Source: Sistotremastrum niveocremeum HHB9708
Lineage: Eukaryota > Basidiomycota > Agaricomycetes > Sistotremastrales > Sistotremastraceae
DNA: 64,000 bases
NCBI GenBank assembly: GCA_001630475.1
Contig: KV419398.1
Coordinates: forward strand, 223,825-287,824
Reading direction: 5' to 3'
This document shows, in pieces, positions 1 through 10,617 of the stretch. Under the pieces are notes generated by a model. That model searched no databases. It worked only from the letters and a program-made list of their open reading frames with translations, and had not been told where the DNA came from. Each line of letters opens with the position of its first letter. Positions within the stretch are counted from its first letter, which is position 1. The position numbers and the translations under genes were made by a program.

Positions 1-546
1 CACGTTGAGATTACGTAATGGCTAACCGGGGATTTTCCGAGCGATGGCAATGACTATATTCGCATGACTAATACACGATGCTACGCTACTCTACACCAAT
101 ACATGTTTGCAGTTGACACTTCTTTGATCACTTGCTTCGCGTACGTGTCCTTACCATCATCCCGGGCCATTACGACTTATCTCACCTCCATCACTATCAT
201 CGGCCTCCCTGCCGATCCGCTTCCTACGACTTTCGACATCTGGTCCACTTTCTCCCACCTTCCGAATCTCGAGAAGATATCTTTGCTGAAGTGTAGAGTC
301 ACCATCATGATCAACAATTTCTTCCTCGCGTTCAAGTACGAGCCTGCAACCGTACTGTGCCCTCGGCTCAAGGGTCTTGACCTCCAGGATTCTTACTACG
401 ATCGTCAAGTCCTGCGCGACTTTTTGAGAGAACGACGAGAGGAGGATGGGGTGGCGAATATAGAGTGGATACGTGTCGTCGAGGGGTTCTTTTCTGAAGA
501 AATGCTCGAGGAGCTCAGAGGTTATGTGAAAGTTTTCGTAGACTGA
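1..546 (+). pseudogene. F-box/LRR-type protein, 3' fragment at window edge
   Basis: An open frame from an ATG at 64 to a stop at 544-546 matches the C-terminal end of the F-box/LRR protein at 3546-5245. Shared elements are a leucine-rich stretch, a VCPRLKGLDLQDSYY-like block (VCPRLRRFDLQDSHY in the other copy), then a FL.ER segment and a terminal helix. No F-box is present: the frame is closed by a stop at 16-18, and the N-terminal part must lie before the window or be lost. It may be the last exon of an intact gene starting upstream, or a dead duplicate. It sits tail to tail with the P450 at 943-3096. F-box proteins recruit substrates to SCF ubiquitin ligases; that role is family knowledge and is not shown by this fragment. 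Confidence 0.5.
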
Positions 547-942
547 AGGCCTCTGGCTGATTCGGGACGAGCACATTGATGGCGTTCACTGAGTCTGCTA
601 TCAGCGCTAAGCTGAGGTGTAAACGCTAATTGACGATTGACGATGTATATTGCTGGAAATGAGTTCGCTTTCGTGTCTACAGTCGAGTCGAGTGTCCACT
701 CGATCATGGGACAGGCATACTCGGTTCGGACACCTCGAAACCTTTTTGTAGACAGCGAGACTCAGGCTCATAATCGACACATCAATAAGTGCTTCCAGTT
801 TCGATCCCTGTATATCCCGCTAAGAGACAATAATATAATGTACAATTTACTAATTCAGTCCCAAGTCCTCTTCCCCAGGCGCCGCTCACCCACGCCCACC
901 TGCAAAAGCATATCCGACGCTTCTCCCCTCGTGACAACAAAT
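547..942. other. Intergenic, 396 bp
   Basis: Convergent 3' flanks of the F-box fragment and the P450. I see no coding segment or repeat. Confidence 0.5.
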
Positions 943-3096
943 CTAAATGCCTCCAACTAAGCTGACCTTGAGAGGCATCTGATTCCCCTGCTCCTCTTGT
1001 CCTCTAACAAGAGGCCTCGTCACAACACTCGACTTCCCATATATCTCCACGCTAGGATCGGATAGCTCGAATGTGAACGCTCGGATGAGTGTGAATATCA
1101 GAGCTTTCATCCTATCACAACAAATTAATTTTCGATCAGGTGAGGGAAATGCGAGGACGTACTCGATGACGGAGAATTTATATCCGATACATGATCGAGG
1201 ACCACCGATGAATGTCATCAGATCACCCCATACACCTGGTACTTCATGTGCGATCTCAGGGACTTTCTCCCATCTCTCCGGTCTGAATCACATCATCCGA
1301 TCAATCATCGACCGAGAGTAAGGGAAAGAATGGAGACTGACCGGTATTCAGCGGCATCTTTGCCCCATATCTCTTTTGATTTGTTAAGAGCGATGATAGG
1401 CACATTGACTCCTTCGCCTTTCTTCAATCTACCACAGAATCAGCCGCTGCCGATACCCGCCAAAAGATGAAGAAGGGACATACCGAACTTCAGTTAACGT
1501 CCTCCCATGCCGATCCACGACGGGATTCTTCAACGGAATCGCACAGTCCTCCGCAGCAATCCTAAGCGTACTCGGAACAATCGAGAAATACCTCAACGTC
1601 TCCCTGACAACTCCATCGAGATACGGCAAAGCATTCAATACATCCATAGAAGGAGTATCCGTATCCACCGTCCGAAGTTCCGCACGGAGCTTCGACTGGA
1701 CGGCGGGGTGTTGAGTCATTGCGTAGAGAAACCATGTTGTAGCTGTTGCTGTCGTTTCGTGGCCTGCGACTATGAATGTAGGTACCTCTGTACATTCCAT
1801 CAGTATCATCTCAGGAGGATAAAGCGAATGGATGTACGTGCTAAGACGTCTTCTTCGCTTAATCGAGCGGATTCAGGAAGATCGGTAGCCATGTTTGCTC
1901 GGATGAGTATTGAGAGGATATCTTTCCCTTCGACGGATTTTTCCTCGACTTTGCCATCTTTTCCGATTGATTCCAGGATAGCTTTCTTTTTGTCTGCAAT
2001 CAACTTCTTTCCGATCCTGCGCATCGTAGCTTGCGCCTGCCTGATGTCCCTCTCTCGCTTCGTAGGCTACAGGAAATGAGCTAAATAATCAACGAGATGG
2101 AGGATCCAACGACTCACAATTTTTCGTAAGGCAGGGAACCAAGCTACCAACAAACCCCACGCATCAAATCTCGCCACACCCCCAAAAGCAGTCTTAAAAG
2201 CCTTCTGCAACCCATCATCCATACCCTCCGGATTCGTAGCATTAAACGCATAATCAAAGCCTGCTAATCCGATTATATCGAGTGTAACGCGCGAAAGCCA
2301 CGGAACGGCGTTAATGTTGATGGACGCTGGTCCAGTGGGGGATGAAGACAATGTTGATGAGTCGGTGGATTCGGCGGATTCGAGGACTTGAGTGTGCCAG
2401 GTGTCGCGGAGTTCGAGGGCTTTGGTGAAGAAGACTTCGGTGAGTTCGCGTATGTGTTGATTGCTGAAAGCTGGGTTCTATCAATGGAGGTCAGAGAGCG
2501 CATAGCGGGGAACTGAAGGAACATACGAGCATTCGACGCTGAGTTATATTGTAAGTTTGATTTCCGGGAGGTAAGGTTGAGGAATGGAACGAACCTGATG
2601 CTTATGATCTTCGCCTTCTGCGAAAAGAACACCTTATGAACACCCGATTAGTGCCAGCGTGACACGGCACAGGGCCTTCATACCTTTTCCCAAAATCCGA
2701 CCCAGGACGAACTGGATTTGTTCTGGTTTACGGAAGATATCGGTGTGGCTCAGAACATAGGATACAGCACGCGTATCATGGGTGTAAAATCGTCCACTAT
2801 TAAGAACGCCCTGGAAGCACGATAAAGCCGTCAGTCACCAAATCATTCCTTCGAGAAGATGAGCTCACCTTGTAACTCATAGTAGGCCCATATTCTTCCA
2901 CCCATTTCGCATGCAACTCTCCCGGACCAGCATCGTTGATCTCCTTGAAACTACCCCAAATCAAGCTCTTAGGTTTGGGACCCGGTAAATCTCTCAAATG
3001 AGATGAAAGGGGTGCGATGAAAAGTCGATGGATGAGCTTCGAGAGATGGTAGCCTAGAAAGAGCGCGACGACGACCAAAGCTCCTTTGAAAATCAT
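943..3096 (-). CDS. Cytochrome P450 monooxygenase (microsomal, multi-exon)
   Basis: The ATG at 3096 opens a hydrophobic anchor ([20 protein letters not shown]), followed by the proline-rich hinge RDLPGPK; exon 1 ends at 2869 on GTGAGC. Later exons give [13 protein letters not shown]; the I-helix oxygen-binding motif AGHETT (near 1750); the K-helix EXXR as ETLR; and the heme loop [10 protein letters not shown] (near 1210), whose cysteine is the iron ligand. The stop is at 943-945. All canonical motifs are intact, so an active class II enzyme in the ER membrane, fed by P450 reductase, is expected. The substrate cannot be read from sequence. Its nearest relative here is the P450 at 62320-64000, on the other strand. 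The CYP family was not assigned. The span includes about eight short introns. Confidence 0.9.
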
Positions 3097-3545
3097 GGCC
3101 CCGTCGTTGGTGTCGTCTTGCTTGGATCGAGGGAGTTGTAAAGCAGGGGAAATAGATTGGAATACATTGGCATGGCTGCGGGATAATTATAAGGCACTGA
3201 TTGGCACACGCGTACCGGCTGCTGTCGTCGGCACCCCACATGCCCGAGGCCGAGCCGACGTACTGCTGGACGCGTTGACTGCGCTCATTGAAGCTGAGGC
3301 GTAACACAGAGTAAAGTATGTATGCTTCAGTATGAAATGAATGCACTGAGGGACCGTAGGCTGATTATTGCATGTTAGTTCACGTTAGCACCTAGCCAGA
3401 CTGTTCGAGGACGCGTCGACGACTGAACCAGGTCTTCAAGTCTCATCAAGTCCAAGCAGCATCTTGCATCCCTCGTCTGACCGGAATACTTGAGCTTCAC
3501 GTGGCTGTTGACAACCACATAATCGCTTGGACCATCGTGCTTCCG
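3097..3545. other. Divergent intergenic promoter region
   Basis: 449 bp between the P450 start (minus) and the F-box start (plus). It must hold both promoters. I see no clear TATA box or repeat. Confidence 0.4.
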
Positions 3546-5245
3546 ATGAGTGAATTGGACGTTGATGAATCGAGGCTGCACCAAGGAGCGGCATCTCAAG
3601 CTCCCGCGCTCTATAGCCTACAAAGCCACAATGTTACACCGCGACACCTGATCATAGAAACCGATACCAGTTGCTCCCCTGCCGTTATCGAATCAATCCC
3701 AATGATGCCCAAGTTTAGAACAGACATCGCATCTCTTCCCATCGAAATGCTGCTGCATATACTCAAGCTCTACTATCTCTATTTTTGGGATGACCCTCCC
3801 AACGGAACGGTGAAAGATCTACAATGGTGGCTTATTCTCAATGTGTATGTGGCGAAACTATCAAAGTGATCTCAATAGCTCCTAACAACGACTTTCAGAT
3901 GCTCGACGTGGCGTCAACTAGTACTGGACACTCCATTTTTCTGGCAAAAGATATGGTCTCACTGGCATCCTGAGATCGTAAACTTATTGGAGATGCGGAG
4001 TAAACCCTATTCGTTGACAATTCGACGGTCGCCTCTCGGCGGTCCCGGTTTCGGTGACCAGAACTATGACGTGGAAGGGAACGCTACCGCCAGGCTGCTA
4101 ACAACCCACATGGACAGAATCCGATCTCTCGATATTGAATGGCTGGAGACACTTTGGCTGGCTGATGTTAACACTCATGAGAAGATGTATAATCTCATCA
4201 GTCGATGCGTCGCAGATGCCGCATTCCCCAAGTTGACCGAAGTCTTTCTCGGCTCATGCACCTACTATAGAGCGAAGCGGTCGATGAAATTGAACGCACC
4301 AAAATTGAAATTTCTCATACTCCAAGAACTCGTATTGGATTCGACATCTTACCCTTACCTCGCGAACCTCACCTCTCTTCGACTGCGAACCGCTAACCTA
4401 ACAGCCGAAGATATTATTCCTCTTGTCGAGGCATGTCCACGACTGGAATACTGTAACATTCGAACTGAGCAAAAAACGACACATCACGTTCTCCCCGAAC
4501 CACAACCTCTTCCAACACATCGAGTGCCTTTGCGCGCATTGGAGTATTTGAATATCTCTGGTCTTCAATGGCTATCTCTGGCCAGAACGCTGGACCACCT
4601 CGAGATTTGCCCCACAGCAAATATCAATCTGAAATTACCGCCTGCTGAAAGACACGGTGATCATCCTCAGGATGTCTTCCGCGAGACCATTACCCCCTTT
4701 ATTCCATCATACGACAGCCTTGAAATATCAGGCCATGCAATCATGCTCAGAAATTCAGCTCGGCCTGGTTCCTTGGCTTTCAACTCAGATGATAGCGATC
4801 ATTCGGTACTCGCTTCGTTGTCAGAAAAGCTCACCTACTTCTCCTTCCTAATGTTGGCATCCATATCTCGTCTATCAGTATTGCAAAGATAGGGGCGGAC
4901 CAGGTGCCTGAGATTGATGACATTCGGTCCGCATTCTCAGGCTTCCCAAGTCTCGAGGTTCTATCTTTGCGCGAGTGCAAAGATATCAACAACTTCTTGT
5001 CGGCGTTCCAGCACAATGCCACGATGGTGGTGTGCCCTCGGCTCAGACGATTCGACCTACAAGATTCCCATTACAAACCTGAGATCCTTCTCGGATTCTT
5101 GAAAGAGCGGAATGCCAATGATGCACTCTTAAGCATCAAATGGCTAAGATTAGTTCAGGGCCTCTTCACCGAAAAGATACTCTCAGATCTTAGAGCTTAT
5201 GTCGGGGTCTTGGTCGAGGAACCGCCGAAGGAAATGGACCGATGA
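3546..5245 (+). CDS. F-box/LRR-type protein
   Basis: The first ATG in frame is at 3546; a second in-frame ATG near 3703 (MMPKFRTDIASLP) lies directly before the F-box-like segment and is an alternative. Exon 1 contains LPIEMLLHILKLYYLYF. A 54-bp intron (GTATGT at 3845 to AG at 3898) splits a valine codon, and exon 2 resumes with VCSTWRQLVLDTPFFWQKIW, the usual second half of a fungal F-box. Leucine-rich repeats follow. Near 4830-4860 the reading frame changes without a splice pair I trust, so this is either a cryptic intron or a host-gene frameshift; the C-terminal part then runs to 5245. The end matches the fragment at 64-546. Probable substrate receptor of an SCF ubiquitin ligase; the target is unknown. 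Confidence 0.7.
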
Positions 5246-5916
5246 TGCGTAATACTCTTTGCTTCGACAGATTACTAAGCTGTTCATGTTTTTCTTTTCC
5301 AATACTTGCAACAAAATATCTCCCATTACGATCCACAATTTTTTGAAAAGAGAGAAAGACAAGAATACGAGTTGCGACGCGCCAGGTCGAGGGGGAGCTG
5401 AAAAATGATGTCTGAGAGAAGCCGAAAAGCCGAAAAGCCGAAGTTCGCCTGTTGTTCAGACGCCCAAATTTCCGACTCCGCGCGCGCCTACTAGTACATC
5501 TCGTCAATTCGAGCGCGACCGGACATTTCTAGTGTTTCATGTTCAGGATCACCTCATAATGGATTTCATCGTCAAGAGGAAGTGCTGCATCATTCAGATC
5601 AGAGACGTCGGCGTGGACTGGCTCCGGGTTACAAAGGATTGTACCTGACGTTGCGCATCACTCTCATACTCGAGTATCCTACAGTATTCACTGGCGCCAT
5701 AACAGTCCAATCACCAACTACGACCTCGAGCTCATAACGACCACTGGCAGAGCGCTTGATCCTAGTATCCCGAATCATGCCAAGCCAGACCTAAGGCTGC
5801 TGAATATCAAAAGTTGATGTTAACTTGATCCCGTAGATCTCGGTCAGAAGTCTCCAGAAAGATGTACACTCAGGGCCATCTGCTTCCGTCGAAATTAATC
5901 CATAGCCAACAATGAC
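5246..5916. other. Intergenic, 671 bp
   Basis: 3' flank of the F-box gene and upstream region of the secreted-protein gene. No gene seen. Confidence 0.4.
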
Positions 5917-5965
5917 TATAAAATAAGTGTGCGAGAATCCTGTCGAGCAGAACCTGGCTGGCTAG
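5917..5965 (+). promoter_or_regulatory. Core promoter, secreted-family copy 1
   Basis: TATAAAATAAG begins at 5917 and CTGGCTGGCTAG begins at 5954, 37 bp later. The other three family members have the same two elements at exactly the same distance. This copy of the second box is the most diverged (CTGGC instead of CTAGC), as might be expected above a broken gene. The translation start follows at 6030. Confidence 0.65.
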
Positions 5966-6110
5966 TTTCCATCGTCTTTCTTTTCGATTCTATTTCTCTC
6001 TCTATCTTCGAACTCTCTTTCATTTCACTATGCGCTGGTCGCCTATCCTCGTTGCCTCAGTCTTTTCCCTCCTTCCCTTGACCGCATGGTCGCATCCTGC
6101 TCCTACTTCC

Positions 6111-6347
6111 TGTTGGAATTCGAGCTAGTAGATAGAATAGTATTAGATAATCTCGGACATATCGGACATACGCGACGAAAAGTCGCGCCACGCAAGCCCT
6201 CCATCCTCAGTTGCTTTCCATCAACTGAGGAGTGAGTTTTACATTCGTTCGCATCATTAGACATTCACTGATCGTTACTAGCATAATCTATTAGGTATAT
6301 AACACAATCATTAGTTGCTTTCCATCAACTGAGGACATAATCTATTA
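6111..6347. mobile_element. Short LTR-like insertion (solo LTR or small non-autonomous element)
   Basis: 237 bp starting TGTTGGAATTCGAGC and ending CTATTA, with CTTCC repeated on each side (6106-6110 and 6348-6352; the match extends to TACTTCC). The TG start and 5-bp duplication suggest a solo LTR, but the end is TA rather than CA. It contains a perfect 9-bp hairpin, CCTCAGTTG/CAACTGAGG, at 6205-6230, and a degenerate second copy of it near 6312-6335. No coding capacity. Confidence 0.6.
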
Positions 6348-6653
6348 CTTCCAACTCCACCTTACTGGGTCGAGGAATCCAGAAGCGAAGTATCGTTTGT
6401 GGCTAGTGTTCCAAGGTCCAGTTGCCGTGACCGGTGGCAACCGGCAGTCGCGACCGGACCGTGACCGGACCGCAGTTGCCGGTTGCCTAGGTTCTTGGAA
6501 AATCAGGCAACCGGCAACCGCAGTCATGACCGGTCGTGACCGTGGTCGCAACCGAGGACCCTTAAGGGTCCCCAACTAGGGTACCCAGTAAGGCCTCCAA
6601 CGAATATATACTTGCCTTACCTGGGTACCTGCATGCAGGTACCTGCCTGTTTT

Positions 6654-6954
6654 TGTTGGACGATGAGTCCAACCGAGCCGTGTCTCGGATATCTCGGCTA
6701 CGATCTCCTTATAAGGTATCAGCCGTGTATCGGGTACGGTCTCATATATTGTCTCAGACACTTAGTATTACAGACTGTCTCGGACTATAGGGAGTTACTA
6801 CTTAGAGTACTACCCGCTTTTGTATATATAGATAGGCCGGATACCGGTATAGCTCAGAGGTTCTTACCCTGACTATATTCCGGTATCTCAGGCAAGTGTT
6901 CATTACCTAATAGAGGTTCTTACCCTGACTATATTCCGGTATCTCAGTTTAACA
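6654..6954 (+). repeat. Copia 5' LTR
   Basis: 301 bp, TGTTGG...AACA, nearly identical to 15120-15420. It contains an internal duplicated motif (GAGGTTCTTACCCTGAC twice near the right end). The probable primer-binding region follows at 6955. Confidence 0.92.
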
Positions 6955-7095
6955 GGTTATGAGCCCTGCGCTCTCGCTGTGAAACCCGAATAAACCAAAA
7001 CCTCAATTTATTATCGTGCCTACCACTACCTAAAAGCCTTCTTGTCGAATTCACTCCACTTCCCCAACACACTTCGAAATACACCCGTCTCCGAA

Positions 7096-8106
7096 ATGAA
7101 TATCGACACCAACGAAAAGAGCTCCGGAACCCCAGGTTCCAAATTCCCGACTTTGATCCGAGGATCCGGTCACACGCCGTCCAACTTCCACACTTGGAAG
7201 GTACAAGCAAAAGCCGTCTTCGAAGATTTAAAGATTTGGGACGTCGTTTCGGGAATCGAAACCGCCTCCATCCCTAAACTCGTTGCCGACAAAACTATCA
7301 AAGCCAAAGTCAACGGTGTCCTCCAAGATGTCGTCATACCCGGAAATGAAGAAGCCCACGCTAAGGCCCTTGCCGATAATGCCGGGTGGATCGAAAAGGA
7401 CAAAAAGGCGCTCCGGTACCTATTAACCGGAGTCGACTCCGACACAGTCTCGATGATCGCCGAATGCGGAACCTCCGCAGTCGCGTGGACTACCCTCTCC
7501 GATTATTTTGCTCCCGCAAATCTTCAGGAAGTCACCACCACTCATCAGCAACTCGTCTCCTATAGATGCGCTGAAGATATGAACGTTGACCTTTGGCTCA
7601 ACGATATGCGCACCATATACTCCCGCCTTAAGGCACAAGGAGGGAAGTTTATGACCGACGAGGCTTACGCGACACTTCTTCTCACGCTCCTTCCGGGTTC
7701 TTGGCGCGGCTTCATCGGGTCGCTCAAGATGAGCTACCGAGGTGTACGACTGACCTCGAAATCCGTCATTTCTGACATCCGCAGCGAATGGATAGATCAC
7801 TGCCGGGACTCTCCAGACGCTCTCAGTAGCATATTCTCTGCCCGTGACGAAGCAAACCGAAAAAGGAAGGCAACGTCTTACCCCGGCAACTCCCAGGCCG
7901 CCACTAACCGACGAAAGACTTCTAATACGTCCTCAAGGGACCTTACATGTACCAACTGCGGTCTCACGCGCCACGACTTCGCAAATTGCTACAGGAAAGG
8001 CGGGGGATCCGAAGGGAAGTACCCCGACAACTACAAAGGCCGTCGAGACCTCCACCTCCTCCCAGTCAACCCAAGTCAGCAACACGCGCGTACTCGCCGA
8101 AAATGA
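7096..8106 (+). other. Copia fossil: gag region
   Basis: Gag-like polyprotein region typical of copia elements, with a CCHC zinc knuckle (CTNCGLTRHDFANC) near 7950-7990. Part of the retroelement at 6654-15420. Confidence 0.8.
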
Positions 8107-9693
8107 GTCTCTCGGGGAGGGTACTACACTCGGTCGGCATCTTGTCATGCACATGTCGTTCCCGGAGATGAACGAACAAGACCCCCACTTCGTCCTTCCC
8201 ATCATCAACTCCTCCCTCGTCAAATCCAACAGCTTCTATCATGACAGCGGCGCCAACAGGCATGTCGCTCATGACCGCTCAATTTTTACCACCTACTCCT
8301 CCATCCAACCCATCCCTGTCTCGGCTTTTGGAGATAACCTTGTCGTTGAGGCTATCGGGCGCGGCGACATCAAACTCATACTCGAAAACAACGGCGCCAT
8401 TACACACGCTACGCTATCCAACGTCCTCCATATTCCCTCTGCTCGCCAAAATCTCGTCTCCGAATCCCAACTCAACGCCTACGACATTTTCTCAACATTC
8501 TACAAGGGTGGAGTCCACGTTAAGCATGCGGGCGAGATTATAGCCGATGGCAAACTGGAGAGAGGGGGGATGTTTAGATTGGATTTCTCCGCTATCCCTC
8601 GCTCGTCATTACTCGACCGCATGTCCACCGCCACCACCAACGACGAAGCGCCGGAGTCATCGACCAAACACTCACGAACCGTCGAAGAGGATTTTTACAC
8701 CGCCTAACGGGTCACTCGAGTGTGAAAGGCGTTAAACGACTCCTATCCTCCATTCTAGGCATCACCATAGCTCCTTCCTCTTCCTCCGCCGGCACATGCG
8801 ATGCCTGCGCCAGGGGAAGGATACACAGACTCCCGTTCCCACAATTTACAGACCGACGGGCCACTTCCGTGCTCGAAAGAATACACTCAGACATCGGGGG
8901 ACCTCTCCCGCTCGGGTACGCCGGCGCAAGATACTTCATCCTTTTCATCGACGACTTCTCCCGCTACGTCTACATCTACCTCATGAAATCCAAGGACGAA
9001 GCGCTCACCAAATTTCTCGAATTCAAGGCTCTCGTCGAAAACCAACACACGCGCAAGATCAAGATCTTTCGAAGTGACAACGGCTCCGAATATATCGCAA
9101 ACAACTTCAAGAAAGTCCTCGCCGACGCCGGTGTATGGCACGAGCTCACCACCCCCGACTCTCCTCAGCAGAACGGGGTATGCGAACGATATAACCGTAC
9201 CATCCAAGACATGGCGCGTTGCATGCTCATTGGACGACGTGTCCCCGTCTGGTTTTGGCCGTTCGCCCTCAGCACAGCCTCTCACATCAAAAATCGACTC
9301 CCTTCATCATCTCTCCCCGATTTCACCACCCCTCACGAGCTCTGGGTCGGCACCAAACCTAACCTCTCCTACTTTCAAGAGTTCGGCGTCAAGTGCTACG
9401 CAAGAATAATCTCACCGTCGCTCAAGAAACTTGACCCGCGGGGGGAGTTCGGTATGTTCCTCGGCTATGCCAAAGGTGCCAAAGGATACCTCTTCTGGCA
9501 CACCGACAGTCACACGGTTAAAGTTCGGCGGGACCTTCTGTTCAACAACGCACCCGACTCCGGATCGCCCGACTCCGTCGATTACGATCAATACGCCCCA
9601 CTCTTCGATCAAGATCTGAGTCGATCGGAGATTCGCAGGCAGATCCAAGACCTGGACTCTACGGAGAATCACAGGCATTTCGCACCCCTCGAC
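8107..9693 (+). other. Copia fossil: protease and integrase region
   Basis: Protease-type DSGAN motif near 8245; integrase core with HSDIGGPL, FIDDFSRY, FRSDNGSEY and SPQQNGVCERYNRT between about 8885 and 9210. The region ends where MITE A copy 2 is inserted. Confidence 0.82.
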
Positions 9694-10202
9694 TAGTGTT
9701 CCAAGGTCCAGTTGCCGTGACCGGTGGCAACCGGCAGTCGCGACCGGACCGTGACCGGACCGCAGTTGCCGGTTGCCTAGGTTCTTGGAAAAACAGGCAA
9801 CCGGCAACTGCAGTCATGGCCGGTCGTGACCGTGGTCGCAACCGAGGACCCTTAAGGGTCCCCAACCAGGGTACCCAGAGGGTATTTTGGGGGTCAAATG
9901 GGTGTTTATGGTGACATATACAGTATATATTGGTCTCTATATGCATGTACTACATCATATGAGGTATATATACAGCATATCTAATATAATAATGATTAAA
10001 ATACTGATAAAAGACCAGTTGTGACTGGAAAAAATGGGCATGACCGGTTGCGCAACTGGTCGCAGCCGTGACCGGTCGCCGGACCGCAACCGCAGTCGCA
10101 GTTGCCAGTCACGCCAAATTTTGGACGGCAACCGGACCGGCAGTTGCCAGTCGCACCCTCCGGGGGTCAAAAGTCCAGTCGTGACTGGACCTCAGAACAC
10201 TA
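9694..10202. mobile_element. hAT-like MITE family A, copy 2 (intact, 509 bp)
   Basis: Complete copy with ends TAGTGTTCCAAGGTCCAG and, reversed, TAGTGTTCTGAGGTCCAG. CCCTCGAC is duplicated at 9686-9693 and 10203-10210. It lies inside the copia element and is therefore younger than that copia insertion, and younger than MITE A copy 1. Same orientation and interior as copy 1. No coding capacity. Confidence 0.92.
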
Positions 10203-10617
10203 CCCTCGACTCTTCGGAGAATCAGAGGTACGTCGCGTCTACATAATCAATACGATCTCATTACTTATGCACCGTTCTCAGGGTTGAGTTTAATGCACCA
10301 ACCACGGCTCAGGATCAGGACTCGCTGCCCGATCCTAGAGAACCGGCTGAGAACAGGTACGCAAACATATCATACGATGACTCTGGAGAACAAGCTAATG
10401 CGAACCCTCAGTAATACACTCAGACGGTCAGAACGCACGCGATTCCCTCCTGCGAGATTCAGGGCTCTGAAAGCCCATTGTAATCTCGCCTCCGACTTGA
10501 TCATCAGCCTCGAGGCCTTCGACTCCATCGCTCCTGACGACGAACACCCATTCATCTTCTCTCACAACACACCATACGACCCCGACGAGCCTCGTACCTC
10601 CCAAGAAGCCCTCAGCG

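Noticed and set aside
943-3096. Assigning the two P450s to a named CYP family
   Set aside because: Motifs fit several basidiomycete families; naming needs a database comparison.
6345-6761. Small open frames rich in Arg/Gly/Pro in MITE A and B
   Set aside because: They follow the GACCGG repeat words and occur on both strands; not coding.
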